A stretch of DNA of 64,000 nucleotides from Nitrospira moscoviensis (GTDB lineage: Bacteria > Nitrospirota > Nitrospiria > Nitrospirales > Nitrospiraceae), in NCBI RefSeq assembly GCF_001273775.1, contig NZ_CP011801.1, positions 2,396,001 to 2,460,000 of the forward strand, read 5' to 3'. The notes beneath the pieces were generated by a model. It saw only the letters and a program-made list of their open reading frames with translations, had not been told where the DNA came from and ran no database searches. A program made the translations under genes and the position numbers. This document shows, piece by piece, positions 8,255 to 15,722 of this stretch (position 1 is its first letter; every line of letters begins with the position of its first letter).

Positions 8255-9439
8255 ATGGCCCTCCTGATCCAGCAACGGGTCGAGCGAACCGGCGCCGCCG
8301 AGCGGCCGCCGGCGCGGCGCGCGTTCGAGTCCGCCGCGGTATGCGTGGACTGCGTGGTCTGCGGATCGGCGCGATCGCGGCTCGTGTGTCCGGCGGCGGA
8401 GATGGCCGCGCAGCGGCGGTATCTCACGGCGTTCTACCGGCGGCGGTGGCGCGCGCACAACGCCGAAACCGCGGCCGATCGTCTCTCCTTCACGCAGGAC
8501 TACACGACCGATATCGTCCGGTGCGCGGACTGCGGCCTGGTGTATCGCAATCCGCGCCCGCGGACCGACGCGATCATGCAGGCCTATCGCCGCGATCGCT
8601 ACGACGACGCGTATCTCCGTGCGGAATTCGCCAACCAGCGCGCCTGGGCGCGGCGGAAGCTGCCCGAATTGGCGCGGCATCTCCGGCCGCTCCCCGGTCG
8701 CCGGCCGCGCGTGCTGGAGGTCGGCAGCTTCGTCGGCGGCTTGCTGGCGGAAGGCCGGGAGCGCGGATGGGAGATGTTCGGCGTCGATCCGGGGGACGAG
8801 GTGACGTCCTTCTGCCGCGCCAACGGTCTGCCCGTCTTTCACGGCACCCTGGAGCAGGCGGACCTGCAGCGGGACAGCTTCGACGCGGTGGTGGTCTGGA
8901 ATACGTTCGACCAACTCCCCGATCCGCATCCCACCCTGGAGGCGGCCGTCGGCCTGTTGCGCGACGGCGGGGCGCTCGCGATCCGCATCCCCAACGGCGC
9001 CTGTTTTTCGTGGACCATGGAGATGCTGCCCCGTCTCCCGCGCGGCCTGCGCGCGGGACTGTATACCGCCCTCGCGTGGAACAACCTATTGACGTTCCCA
9101 TACGTGCACGGCTATACGCGCGAAGCGATCACGGCCCTGGCCGCCGCGTACGGATTCCGCCGGAGGGCCTGCCTGCCAGATACGCTCCTGCCGCCTCCGC
9201 GGGACCACGTGAAGCGATGGGCGCGCCTGGAAGCCCGCTGCTACGCATGGCTGTTCCGAGCCGGGTGGCAGGCCGCCGCGACGGAACGTTTCGCCTGCGC
9301 GCCGTGGCTGGATCTCTATTTCGAACGGGCCGCCGCCGAACACCCGCCCGCACCCGCCGCGGCCGACTCGGGACTAGGGCTCATCCCAGTGTACGCCCCC
9401 CTGGCATTGCGTCAGACTGGTTTGGATCGCCCGGCATGA
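8255..9439 (+). CDS. SAM-dependent methyltransferase with N-terminal zinc-finger
   Basis: A 394-residue protein. The N-terminal part has paired cysteines (CVVCGS at about 32, CADCGLVYRNP at about 91) typical of methyltransferases that act on sugars or small metabolites. The central part is a class I Rossmann fold: VLEVGSFVGGLL is motif I, FGVDPG is motif II and FDAVVVWNTFDQLPDP is motif IV. It probably methylates a glycan or natural-product precursor; the substrate cannot be told. It may form an operon with the gene before it. Confidence 0.85.
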   Translation: MALLIQQRVERTGAAERPPARRAFESAAVCVDCVVCGSARSRLVCPAAEMAAQRRYLTAFYRRRWRAHNAETAADRLSFTQDYTTDIVRCADCGLVYRNPRPRTDAIMQAYRRDRYDDAYLRAEFANQRAWARRKLPELARHLRPLPGRRPRVLEVGSFVGGLLAEGRERGWEMFGVDPGDEVTSFCRANGLPVFHGTLEQADLQRDSFDAVVVWNTFDQLPDPHPTLEAAVGLLRDGGALAIRIPNGACFSWTMEMLPRLPRGLRAGLYTALAWNNLLTFPYVHGYTREAITALAAAYGFRRRACLPDTLLPPPRDHVKRWARLEARCYAWLFRAGWQAAATERFACAPWLDLYFERAAAEHPPAPAAADSGLGLIPVYAPLALRQTGLDRPA

Positions 9440-9455
9440 GAGAAGGAGGCTGACG

Positions 9456-9620
9456 ATGAAGGACACCCCTATCCCGCTGATGCCGAATCTCATTGCGAAA
9501 CTCCTGAGCGGCGGCGCGCTGTGGCGCGCCGACTCGCGTCAGGCTCCGGGCGCTCCGGTCAAACGGGTGGAATCATGGTTGTCCCTCGGGTGGGCTCGCG
9601 TGAGCCGGACCCGCAGGTAG
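9456..9620 (+). CDS. Possible small protein (54 aa)
   Basis: A strong AGAAGGAGG ribosome site lies seven bases before the ATG, directly after the methyltransferase gene. The product is basic, with an amphipathic start (PLMPNLIAKLLSGGALW) and an Arg-rich end. I recognise no family. Its last 48 bases overlap the convergent gene at 9573, which weakens the case. Confidence 0.4.
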   Translation: MKDTPIPLMPNLIAKLLSGGALWRADSRQAPGAPVKRVESWLSLGWARVSRTRR

Positions 9621-9806
9621 GACGGCGCCGGTTTGGCGGTTCTTCGGCCTGAGCCGCCGGGCCGCCCGCTCGGACGGACGGTAGGCCGGTACGATCATTC
9701 GCATATCGGTGATCGCGCCGCAGTTGATGCAGCGGAACCCGTCACAGGGCGATGTGCCGTAGAAGTAGTCGAACACTTTGAAACCGCCGCATCGTTCACA
9801 GCTCAT
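9573..9806 (-). CDS. Small zinc-ribbon protein
   Basis: A 77-residue protein with CERC near the start and CDGFRCINCG at about 21-30, which would make a four-cysteine zinc ribbon. A basic, Arg-rich tail follows (RAARRLRPKNRQ), so nucleic-acid binding is possible. AAGGAG precedes the ATG. It is transcribed away from the kinase/NtrC operon. It has a near-consensus sigma-54 promoter at 9928-9942 with the paired palindrome upstream. Confidence 0.75.
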   Translation of the reverse strand: MSCERCGGFKVFDYFYGTSPCDGFRCINCGAITDMRMIVPAYRPSERAARRLRPKNRQTGAVLPAGPAHASPPEGQP

Positions 9807-9927
9807 GCTGGCATCTCCTTGGTTGAAAGCTCACTGCGCGGTGGACGTTTCCGGCGGGGATGACCGTGACCGGGGGCCCTCGTCATCGCGGCCATCGGTA
9901 CTCCCTCCGGCATGGTAGGAGCCAGAA

Positions 9928-9942
9928 GCACAAAGACTGCCA
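9928..9942 (-). promoter_or_regulatory. Sigma-54 promoter for the zinc-ribbon gene
   Basis: On the minus strand TGGCAG, then TCTT, then TGTGCT gives GG-N10-GC. The transcript would start near 9916. The paired palindrome centre at 10028 is 87 bp upstream. Confidence 0.6.
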
Positions 9943-10021
9943 GATGCAACGGCCGGAACAAACTCGCTGAAAAAGGGACTGAAACCAGCCGGGGGGCCCG
10001 GGTGGTCCTCCGGCATGGGAA

Positions 10022-10048
10022 GGACAAGTTGTCCCGTGACGTGACAAG
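10022..10048. promoter_or_regulatory. Paired-palindrome activator site 'a'
   Basis: GGACAAGTTGTCC (10022-10034) is a perfect 6-1-6 palindrome. A half-site TGACAAG lies 20 bp further on. It serves the minus-strand sigma-54 promoter and also overlaps the ribosome-site region of the kinase gene at 10051, so binding could also repress that gene. Confidence 0.6.
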
Positions 10049-10050
10049 AG

Positions 10051-11646
10051 ATGTTTAAGGCGCCGCTCCACTCCGCTTTCGAGCCGACGGGATCGCGGTC
10101 CATCGTGACGGTGGCCGTGCTGATCGCCATTACCGTGGCGACCTTTGCGGCGGACCGGCTGACTCCGCTCGGCATCGTCGTCTGGGTGCTGTACCTCGTC
10201 CCCCTGGTCCTGACCACGCAATTGTTGCCGCAGTGGACCGGGGCGGCGCTCGCGATCGGCAGCGGCATGCTGCTGTTCGGCATGCTGGAAACCAAACCGG
10301 GCACCTCCTACGAGGTCGCGGTCCTCAATCGCGCGCTCGGGCTGGTCGTCTTCATCTTTACGGGGCTGTTTCTCCTTCAGCACCGGCGGACGGTCGAGGC
10401 GCTGCGGGCCAGCGAAGACCGCTATCGGCTCCTGCTGGAGCAGCACAGCCGCGCTCGGGCGGAAGCCGCGCTGCAGGAGGTGCAGGAGCGGTTCAAGAGC
10501 ATCTTCCATTCGTCGCACGATGCGATCGCCTACGCCACGCTGGACGGGACGCTGCTGGAAATCAACGACGCCTTCGTCCGCTTGACCGGCCGCTCGCGCG
10601 AAGAGCTGCTGCGGCCCGACTCGGCGGCCTTGTGGTCCTCCCTGCAATTGTCGCCCGACCAGTTCCAACAGTTGCGCGAAACCGGCGTCCCGCTGGTCTA
10701 TGAGACCTACTACCGCCGCGACAACGGCGCCTCCGCCCACCTGAACGTCCATGCCTTCGTGGTGCAGGGATCCGACGGCCAGAAATCCGGCTTGGCCATG
10801 GTGATCCGCAACATCACCGATTTGAGGCGCGCGGAGGCGGAGCTGCGGCGGACGAGCGAGGAGCTGCGGGCCAAGAACGAGGCGCTGGCGCGGACGAACG
10901 AGCTCCTGTCGGCCGCGCAGCGGACGGCGACGCGGGCGCAGCGGCTGTCGGCCATCGGGCAGTTCGCGGCCACCGTCGCGCACAAGATCGGGACGCCGCT
11001 GACCGCGCTGTCGGGCCACGTGCAGCTGCTCATGGAAGACCTCACGCTGCCGCCGAAAGTGCGCGGGCGCCTCCAGACCGTGGAGGCGCAAATCGAGCGA
11101 ACGTCGCGGATCATCCAGGATCTGCTGCTCTACACCCGGCGCGCGGCGCCCGTTCGGGCGCGCATCGACGTCAACGAATGCCTGCAAGATTGCCTGGCCT
11201 TGTTCCGCACCGAGTGCGACCGCCAGCATGTCGCCTGTATCGCCGATCTGCACCCGGAGCTGCCTCCGGTCGACGCGGACCGCCAGCACCTGCAGGAAGC
11301 CTTCAATCACCTCATCGAGAACGCGCTGCAGGCCATGCCGACCGGCGGCTCGCTGTGCGTGCGGTCGTTCATCGTGGATCAGCCCACGCCCGGCCTGGGC
11401 GAGCGGGGCGCCGGGACGATCGGCGTCGAGGTGGTCGACACCGGCTGCGGAATCAACCCCGACCACCTGGCACAGATTTTCCAACCCTTCTTCACCACCA
11501 AACAGGCCGGGCGCGGCACCGGCTTGGGACTGGCCATCGTCCAGGAGACCGTGCGCGCCCACGGCGGCCGCATCACGGTGGAGAGCGAACCGGGCAAAGG
11601 CACAAGCTTTACGATTCATTTGCCGATGGCGGAGCGGACGGACTAG
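10051..11646 (+). CDS. Membrane sensor histidine kinase (NtrB/AtoS-like) paired with the NtrC-type regulator
   Basis: A 531-residue inner-membrane kinase. Four hydrophobic segments (about 17-110) form the sensor, followed by a coil, a PAS domain (about 145-265), a HisKA domain with His311 in VAHKIGTPL, and an HATPase domain with LIENALQAM, DTGCGI and GRGTGLGLAIV. The stop TAG directly abuts the ATG of the regulator gene, so they are cotranslated. There is almost no periplasmic loop, so the signal is probably sensed in the membrane or by the PAS domain. The operon is flanked on both sides by paired-palindrome sites. Confidence 0.93.
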   Translation: MFKAPLHSAFEPTGSRSIVTVAVLIAITVATFAADRLTPLGIVVWVLYLVPLVLTTQLLPQWTGAALAIGSGMLLFGMLETKPGTSYEVAVLNRALGLVVFIFTGLFLLQHRRTVEALRASEDRYRLLLEQHSRARAEAALQEVQERFKSIFHSSHDAIAYATLDGTLLEINDAFVRLTGRSREELLRPDSAALWSSLQLSPDQFQQLRETGVPLVYETYYRRDNGASAHLNVHAFVVQGSDGQKSGLAMVIRNITDLRRAEAELRRTSEELRAKNEALARTNELLSAAQRTATRAQRLSAIGQFAATVAHKIGTPLTALSGHVQLLMEDLTLPPKVRGRLQTVEAQIERTSRIIQDLLLYTRRAAPVRARIDVNECLQDCLALFRTECDRQHVACIADLHPELPPVDADRQHLQEAFNHLIENALQAMPTGGSLCVRSFIVDQPTPGLGERGAGTIGVEVVDTGCGINPDHLAQIFQPFFTTKQAGRGTGLGLAIVQETVRAHGGRITVESEPGKGTSFTIHLPMAERTD

Positions 11647-13002
11647 ATGGACGATCAGTCGCATGTCTTAGTGGTCGACGACGACACCGAGACGCTGACC
11701 CTGCTGCGGGAAATTCTGTCCAAGGAAGGCTACGACGTGGGCACCGCGATGGACGGAAAGAGCGCGCTCGACCACATCAACAACCGGGTCCCCGATCTCG
11801 TGATGTCCGACATTCACATGCCGGATCTCGACGGCATGGCCCTGCTCGCGGAGCTGCGGCACCGGCATCAGGATGTACCGGTGATCCTCATGACGGCGTA
11901 CGGCTCCCTGAAAACGGCCGTGGACGGCCTCCGCTCCGGCGCGTTCGACTATCTGAGCAAGCCCTTCATCGTCGACGACATCCGGCTGGTCGTGCGCCGC
12001 GCCTTGGAGCACAAGAATCTTTCCCGCCAGAACCAGGCGCTGAAAGAACAGCTCCGCAGCCGGTATCGGTTCGACAACCTGGTGGGCAGCAGCCCCGGCA
12101 TCGTGTCGGTGTACAAATCGATCGCCCGGGTCGCGCACACCGACAGCACGGTGCTGCTGCAAGGGGAAAGCGGCACGGGGAAGGAATTGATCGCGCGCGC
12201 CATTCACGCCAACAGCGCCCGCAGCGCCGGTCCCTTCGTCGCCGTCGACGGCGGGTCGTTGGCGGAGACGCTGCTCGAATCCGAGCTGTTCGGCCACGAG
12301 CGGGGCTCGTTCACCGGAGCGGTGGCCACGAAAAAGGGCCTGCTGGAAAAGGCGCACATGGGCACCTGTTTTCTCGACGAAGTGGCCGACCTGACGCCGG
12401 CCCTGCAAGGCAAACTGCTGCGGGTGATTCAGGAGCGGGAGATCCGGCGCGTCGGCAGCACCTCTCCGATGACGGTCGACGTGCGGATCATCGCCGCATC
12501 CAAAAAGGATTTGGATCAGTTGGTGCGCGCCGGCACGTTCCGCGAAGACTTGTTCTACCGATTGAACGTCGTCACCATCAACATTCCGCCGTTGCGCGAA
12601 CGGGTCGAGGACATCCCGCTGCTCACCCAATATTTCGTTCAGATGTACGGCGGGAAAAAGTCTCCGCCGGTCACGGGCATCGCGCCGGAAGCCATGGCGC
12701 TGCTGACGCGCTATTGGTGGCCGGGCAACATCCGGGAGCTCGAGCATGCGATCGAGCGCGCCATCGCGCTCACTCCGCACCCCGTGATTTTCCCGGAGGA
12801 TCTTCCCCAGTCGATCCAAACGGCCACCGTGCAGGCCGCCGCCCAGGCCCGCGGCTGGGTCACGCTGGCCGAGCTGGAGAAGGACCATATTCTCCGCGTG
12901 CTCGAAGCGCATAACCAGGATCTCGGGCGCGCGTCGGCCATTCTGGGCATCCATCGCAAGACGTTGCTGCGGAAGCTGCGGCACTTCGGATTTCCGTGTT
13001 GA
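11647..13002 (+). CDS. NtrC-family sigma-54-dependent response regulator
   Basis: A 451-residue activator. A receiver domain has Asp55 in MSDIHMPD, an AAA+ domain has Walker A GESGTGKE (about 165), the sigma-54 contact loop GSFTGA in place of GAFTGA (about 220), and Walker B CFLDEVAD. A C-terminal Fis-type helix-turn-helix follows (RASAILGIHRKTLLRKL). It would bind upstream DNA as a dimer and drive sigma-54 RNA polymerase by ATP hydrolysis. The paired palindromes found near at least eleven sigma-54-type promoters in this window, two of them flanking this operon, make it the best candidate for their activator. That link is inference. Confidence 0.93.
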   Translation: MDDQSHVLVVDDDTETLTLLREILSKEGYDVGTAMDGKSALDHINNRVPDLVMSDIHMPDLDGMALLAELRHRHQDVPVILMTAYGSLKTAVDGLRSGAFDYLSKPFIVDDIRLVVRRALEHKNLSRQNQALKEQLRSRYRFDNLVGSSPGIVSVYKSIARVAHTDSTVLLQGESGTGKELIARAIHANSARSAGPFVAVDGGSLAETLLESELFGHERGSFTGAVATKKGLLEKAHMGTCFLDEVADLTPALQGKLLRVIQEREIRRVGSTSPMTVDVRIIAASKKDLDQLVRAGTFREDLFYRLNVVTINIPPLRERVEDIPLLTQYFVQMYGGKKSPPVTGIAPEAMALLTRYWWPGNIRELEHAIERAIALTPHPVIFPEDLPQSIQTATVQAAAQARGWVTLAELEKDHILRVLEAHNQDLGRASAILGIHRKTLLRKLRHFGFPC

Positions 13003-13152
13003 CAGTACGATTGGGTGATTGCGTGATGCGGCGAAGTGAAGACCTGACGAAAGTATGACGTGACGATCCGGCGATTCGGCGAAGTACAAGAACGCATCCG
13101 AAACTTTCCAGCAGACTTCACCAAATCACCGATCCATCGCCCAATCACCCCA
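13003..13152. repeat. Family A inverted repeat (GTACGATTTAGTGATG words)
   Basis: The element starts directly after the stop codon of the NtrC-type gene with AGTACGATTGGGTGATTG. It contains several GTGATG/GCGAAGTG words and ends in complementary CACCAAATCACC words. Other family A copies are at 15637 and 26464. Confidence 0.65.
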
Positions 13153-13172
13153 ATGACCAAATTCTTCGTACG

Positions 13173-13204
13173 GGACAACTTGTCCGCATCCGGACAGACC
13201 GTCC
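13173..13204. promoter_or_regulatory. Paired-palindrome activator site 'b'
   Basis: GGACAACTTGTCC (13173-13185, perfect 6-1-6) and GGACAGACCGTCC (13192-13204) have centres 19 bp apart. They lie about 82-101 bp upstream of the sigma-54-like promoter of the single-domain receiver. Confidence 0.65.
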
Positions 13205-13278
13205 TCTGAATATCAGGTACGGTCGCATTCTCAGGGCGAAACCCATCCACAAACAGTCTCAGCGAGACGATCGGTGGC

Positions 13279-13294
13279 GGGTCCGAACCTTGCT
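13279..13294 (+). promoter_or_regulatory. Sigma-54 promoter for the single-domain receiver
   Basis: GGGTCCGAACCTTGCT has GG-N10-GC spacing and a good TTGCT -12 half, but a weaker -24 half. The start would be near 13305, 41 nt before the GTG. Confidence 0.5.
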
Positions 13295-13345
13295 TCATTC
13301 CCACTGAGCGCGAACGAACACGACTGTCACAAGGAGGTGTGCGCT

Positions 13346-13777
13346 GTGGACGGATACGGAAAGCGGGTGCTCGTCGTGGAAGACGACCAGGATGTTCGCG
13401 GAATGATTTGCCTGACGCTCAGCGACGCCGGCTACAACGTGTATGAAGCGAGCGACGGGCTGGAAGCCGTGGATGCGCTGAAGCGACGCCGTTACGACGC
13501 GGTGCTGACGGACTATCACATGCCGCGGATGGACGGCCTCGAATTGCTTGATCTGGCCACCGCCATGTGGCCCGGCACGCCGGTGATCCTGGCTTCCAGC
13601 GACACGCTGTTGACGAGCCAGACGGACGGCGCGCTGCTCGCTCCCGCATACGCCGTGCTGGAAAAGCCGTTTGAGCCGTCACAGTTGCTCAACGCCGTCC
13701 GCTCCGCCGCGGAGGGCGCGCCGAAATCCATGCCGCCGCCTCGTGAAGGATCCGACGCCTATCACGCCGTGGCATGA
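13346..13777 (+). CDS. Single-domain response regulator (CheY-like)
   Basis: A 143-residue receiver with no output domain. The GTG start at 13346 follows AAGGAGGTG. The acidic pair EDD, phosphoacceptor Asp in LTDYHMP and Lys in LEKPFEP are all present. It could be a phosphate sink or a relay partner for one of the nearby kinases. Under the paired-palindrome promoter it would be induced by the NtrC-type system next door and could feed back on it. Confidence 0.88.
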   Translation: MDGYGKRVLVVEDDQDVRGMICLTLSDAGYNVYEASDGLEAVDALKRRRYDAVLTDYHMPRMDGLELLDLATAMWPGTPVILASSDTLLTSQTDGALLAPAYAVLEKPFEPSQLLNAVRSAAEGAPKSMPPPREGSDAYHAVA

Positions 13778-13986
13778 CTCCCGACGCGACGACGCGGGTG
13801 ACCGCCGAACCAAGCTGGCTCGTCCCGCCGCGTCCGATCACAGGGCGGCGGAGCGGGTACCGTGCCCCGGCCGTTCCATGTCCGGTTTGTCGCAGCGGCG
13901 CATCGGCGGTTGCAGGAGAAGAAGCGTTCATGATGAGCGGGAGTGATACTCGCACCGACATGCGGCGCGCACCGCGCCTGACCTGA
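13774..13986 (+). CDS. Possible small protein overlapping the receiver gene
   Basis: A 70-residue frame starts in an ATGA overlap with the receiver stop codon. It has a CPVC pair but no recognisable fold. Its last residues (RTDMRRA) are identical to the C-terminus of the next gene, over a 20-bp perfect DNA repeat. It may be a real coupled gene or a remnant of a duplicated copy of that neighbour. Confidence 0.3.
   Translation: MTPDATTRVTAEPSWLVPPRPITGRRSGYRAPAVPCPVCRSGASAVAGEEAFMMSGSDTRTDMRRAPRLT
13951..13970 (+). repeat. 20-bp direct repeat flanking the gene at 14000 (second copy 14945-14964)
   Basis: CGCACCGACATGCGGCGCGC occurs identically here and at 14945-14964, in the same orientation and reading the same residues. 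The copies bracket almost the whole membrane-protein gene. Confidence 0.7.
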
Positions 13987-13999
13987 GGAGGATCATGTT

Positions 14000-14971
14000 A
14001 TGGAAGTGGAACGGACGTTCGAACAATGGTCGCTGGGCAGTCCGCGGATCAAGTGGAGCGCGGTCTTCGCCGGTTGGGCGGTGGGCTTGGCGGTGCAGAT
14101 GCTGCTGACGCTGCTGGGGCTCGGCTTCGGCGCCTGGGCGATCGATCTGCAGGACACCAATCAAGGAGTTCCGGTCGGCGCCGGAATCTGGACGGGTCTC
14201 TCGATGCTCATCGCCGCTTTCACCGGCGGGTATGTGACCGCGCGGATGTCGGGCACGTATCTCCCCTCCGACGGCATGTGGCACGGCGTCGTCGTGTGGG
14301 GCGTGAATTGGCTGATCTTCGCATGGCTCACGACGACGGCGATGTCGGCGATGATCGGCGGAGTCTTTTCCGTGTTCGGGACCACGCTGCAAACGTTGGG
14401 GCAGAGCGTCTCCGGCATCGCCTCCACCGCCGCCGGCCAGATCGGCAGCCGGATGGGTCAACTCAATATTTCCGGAGAGGAGATCCGCCGGCAGATCGAG
14501 TCGGTCTTGGCCGCGACGGGGAAGCCCGAGCTCCAACCCGGCGAAGTGCGCGGGGACGCGGAACGCGTGGCCGGCGCGGCGCGCGGCGGACGCCCGCTGA
14601 ACGAAGTGTCCGAGTCCGCCTGGACGGAGCTGCAGCAAAAGCTCGTCGCGCTCGACCGGGATGCGGCGATCAACGTCATGGTGAACAAGTTCGGCATGTC
14701 GGAGACGCAAGCCAAGCAGGTCGTGCAATCGACCATCGGCGTGCTCGAACCGATCCGACAGACGGTCCAGGAAGCGGTCGGCACGGTGCGCGAGCAGTCG
14801 AATCAAGCCTTGGACCGGCTGGGGACGATCGCGCTGTGGCTGTCGGTCCTGGCCCTCATCACATTGGGCCTGTCGGCCTGGGGCGGGATGGTGGGCACGC
14901 CGGATGAATCCACGGTCGCGGCGCACGCGGCGTCGGAATCCTTCCGCACCGACATGCGGCGCGCCGGCTAG
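14000..14971 (+). CDS. Integral membrane protein of unknown function
   Basis: A 323-residue protein with GGAGG upstream of the ATG. Three hydrophobic segments lie in the first 120 residues and one near the C-terminus (about 278-297). Between them is a long soluble part (120-270) rich in Gln/Arg/Glu that is probably helical and could sit in the periplasm or cytoplasm. It resembles Gly-rich YrzE/PhnA-like membrane proteins found in stress clusters, but I cannot assign a role. The last residues lie in the 20-bp repeat shared with the region upstream. Confidence 0.75.
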   Translation: MEVERTFEQWSLGSPRIKWSAVFAGWAVGLAVQMLLTLLGLGFGAWAIDLQDTNQGVPVGAGIWTGLSMLIAAFTGGYVTARMSGTYLPSDGMWHGVVVWGVNWLIFAWLTTTAMSAMIGGVFSVFGTTLQTLGQSVSGIASTAAGQIGSRMGQLNISGEEIRRQIESVLAATGKPELQPGEVRGDAERVAGAARGGRPLNEVSESAWTELQQKLVALDRDAAINVMVNKFGMSETQAKQVVQSTIGVLEPIRQTVQEAVGTVREQSNQALDRLGTIALWLSVLALITLGLSAWGGMVGTPDESTVAAHAASESFRTDMRRAG

Positions 14972-15289
14972 GTGAGCGCATTGAGCGAGAGAGCATGGCG
15001 CGTTGAAGGAGTCGAATCCAACTCAAAGCGCCACGCGTTCCCGCTCAACGCTTCCCAGCGGATCGTTCTCACATTTTGTTGGCTCGGCATCTGGTGGGGC
15101 CTCGTCCTGTGGCTCGGTGTCACGATCTTGATCGACAGGCCGGCTCGGCCCCAAGCCTTGACAGCGGCGGACCCGCAGCCGATTCCGCCGGCGCCGTCTC
15201 CCAAGCCGCCTGGGAAACCGATTCCGCCCGCGCCCACTCCTCCGCCGGACCCGCAGCCGATTCCGCCGGCACCGGCCCCCTCTCCTTAA
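14972..15289 (+). CDS. Single-span membrane protein with proline-rich tail
   Basis: A 105-residue frame opening with GTG one codon after the preceding stop. Residues 2-27 are encoded by a family B repeat, so the true N-terminus is doubtful. Then comes one membrane segment (about 31-52) and a tail built on PQPIPPAP units, which looks like a periplasmic spacer or a cell-wall binding region. No function can be assigned. Confidence 0.5.
   Translation: MSALSERAWRVEGVESNSKRHAFPLNASQRIVLTFCWLGIWWGLVLWLGVTILIDRPARPQALTAADPQPIPPAPSPKPPGKPIPPAPTPPPDPQPIPPAPAPSP
14974..15056. repeat. Family B inverted repeat read as coding N-terminus
   Basis: GAGCGCATTGAGCGAGAGAG words face CCCGCTCAACGCTTCC words. The element lies between two genes but is open in the frame of the second. 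Confidence 0.6.
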
Positions 15290-15296
15290 TCTTAAT

Positions 15297-15323
15297 CCTC
15301 TCCCCCGCTTCGGGGGAGAGGCG
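15297..15323. terminator. Hairpin between convergent genes (family H)
   Basis: CTCTCCCCC, loop GCTTC and GGGGGAGAG make a perfect 9-bp stem between the genes ending at 15289 and 15335. No T-tract follows. The GGGAGAGG...GTGAGGGG pattern is a widespread repeat and recurs at 30753. It may act as a bidirectional transcription or mRNA barrier. Confidence 0.45.
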
Positions 15324-15334
15324 AAGGTGAGGGG

Positions 15335-15613
15335 TCACTTCACGACCTTGCCCGTTTCCGCGTCGATCGCCACGGTTTTGAGTTGATTGCCGGTGTCGAG
15401 CACCTGGACTTCGTACACCACATGTTTGCCGGTATACAGCAACTCCACTTTCACGGCGCGCCCGGGGACCTGCCGTTCGGCGAGACTCGCCGCTTGCGCC
15501 AGCGACACGCTGGCGTGCCGGATGAGATAGCTCTTTCCCTGCTCCGATCCGCCGCATCCGACGCTCAGCGCCAATAGCGCGGCGACGCCGATCACCCCGC
15601 CCCCCTTGCTCAT
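15335..15613 (-). CDS. PepSY-like lipoprotein
   Basis: A 92-residue protein starting at 15613 after a GAGGGGGTG ribosome site. It has a lipoprotein signal (LLALSVGC), then one PepSY-like unit: a helix (SVSLAQAASLAERQV), a strand (AVKVELLYTGKHVVYEVQVL) and the closing TVAIDAETGKVVK typical of PepSY. Such domains sit in the envelope and often inhibit proteases or accompany redox proteins. Confidence 0.8.
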   Translation of the reverse strand: MSKGGGVIGVAALLALSVGCGGSEQGKSYLIRHASVSLAQAASLAERQVPGRAVKVELLYTGKHVVYEVQVLDTGNQLKTVAIDAETGKVVK

Positions 15614-15636
15614 GACACCCCCTCGTGAAGAACGTC

Positions 15637-15722
15637 TGATTGAGTGATGTGGTGATGTGGCGATGTGGAGACGTGTCGGAGTCTTCACGTCACACACTCA
15701 CCACATCGCTAAATCGTACTTT
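15637..15722. repeat. Family A inverted repeat supplying a stop codon
   Basis: GATTGAGTGATGTGGTGATG words face CACTCACCACATCGC words. On the minus strand the far end reads AGTACGATTTAG, and that TAG is the stop codon of the HAD-ATPase gene. Confidence 0.65.

Noticed and set aside
9883..11664. 593-codon minus-strand frame opposite the membrane kinase
   Set aside because: No recognisable domain and shadow-type composition; the plus strand encodes a full kinase.
11668..13089. 473-codon minus-strand frame opposite the NtrC-type regulator
   Set aside because: The plus-strand frame has all motifs of a sigma-54 activator.
15297..15323. CTCTCCCCC hairpin as a rho-independent terminator
   Set aside because: The stem is good and the position between convergent genes fits, but there is no T-tract on either side. 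It is kept as a feature at low confidence only.
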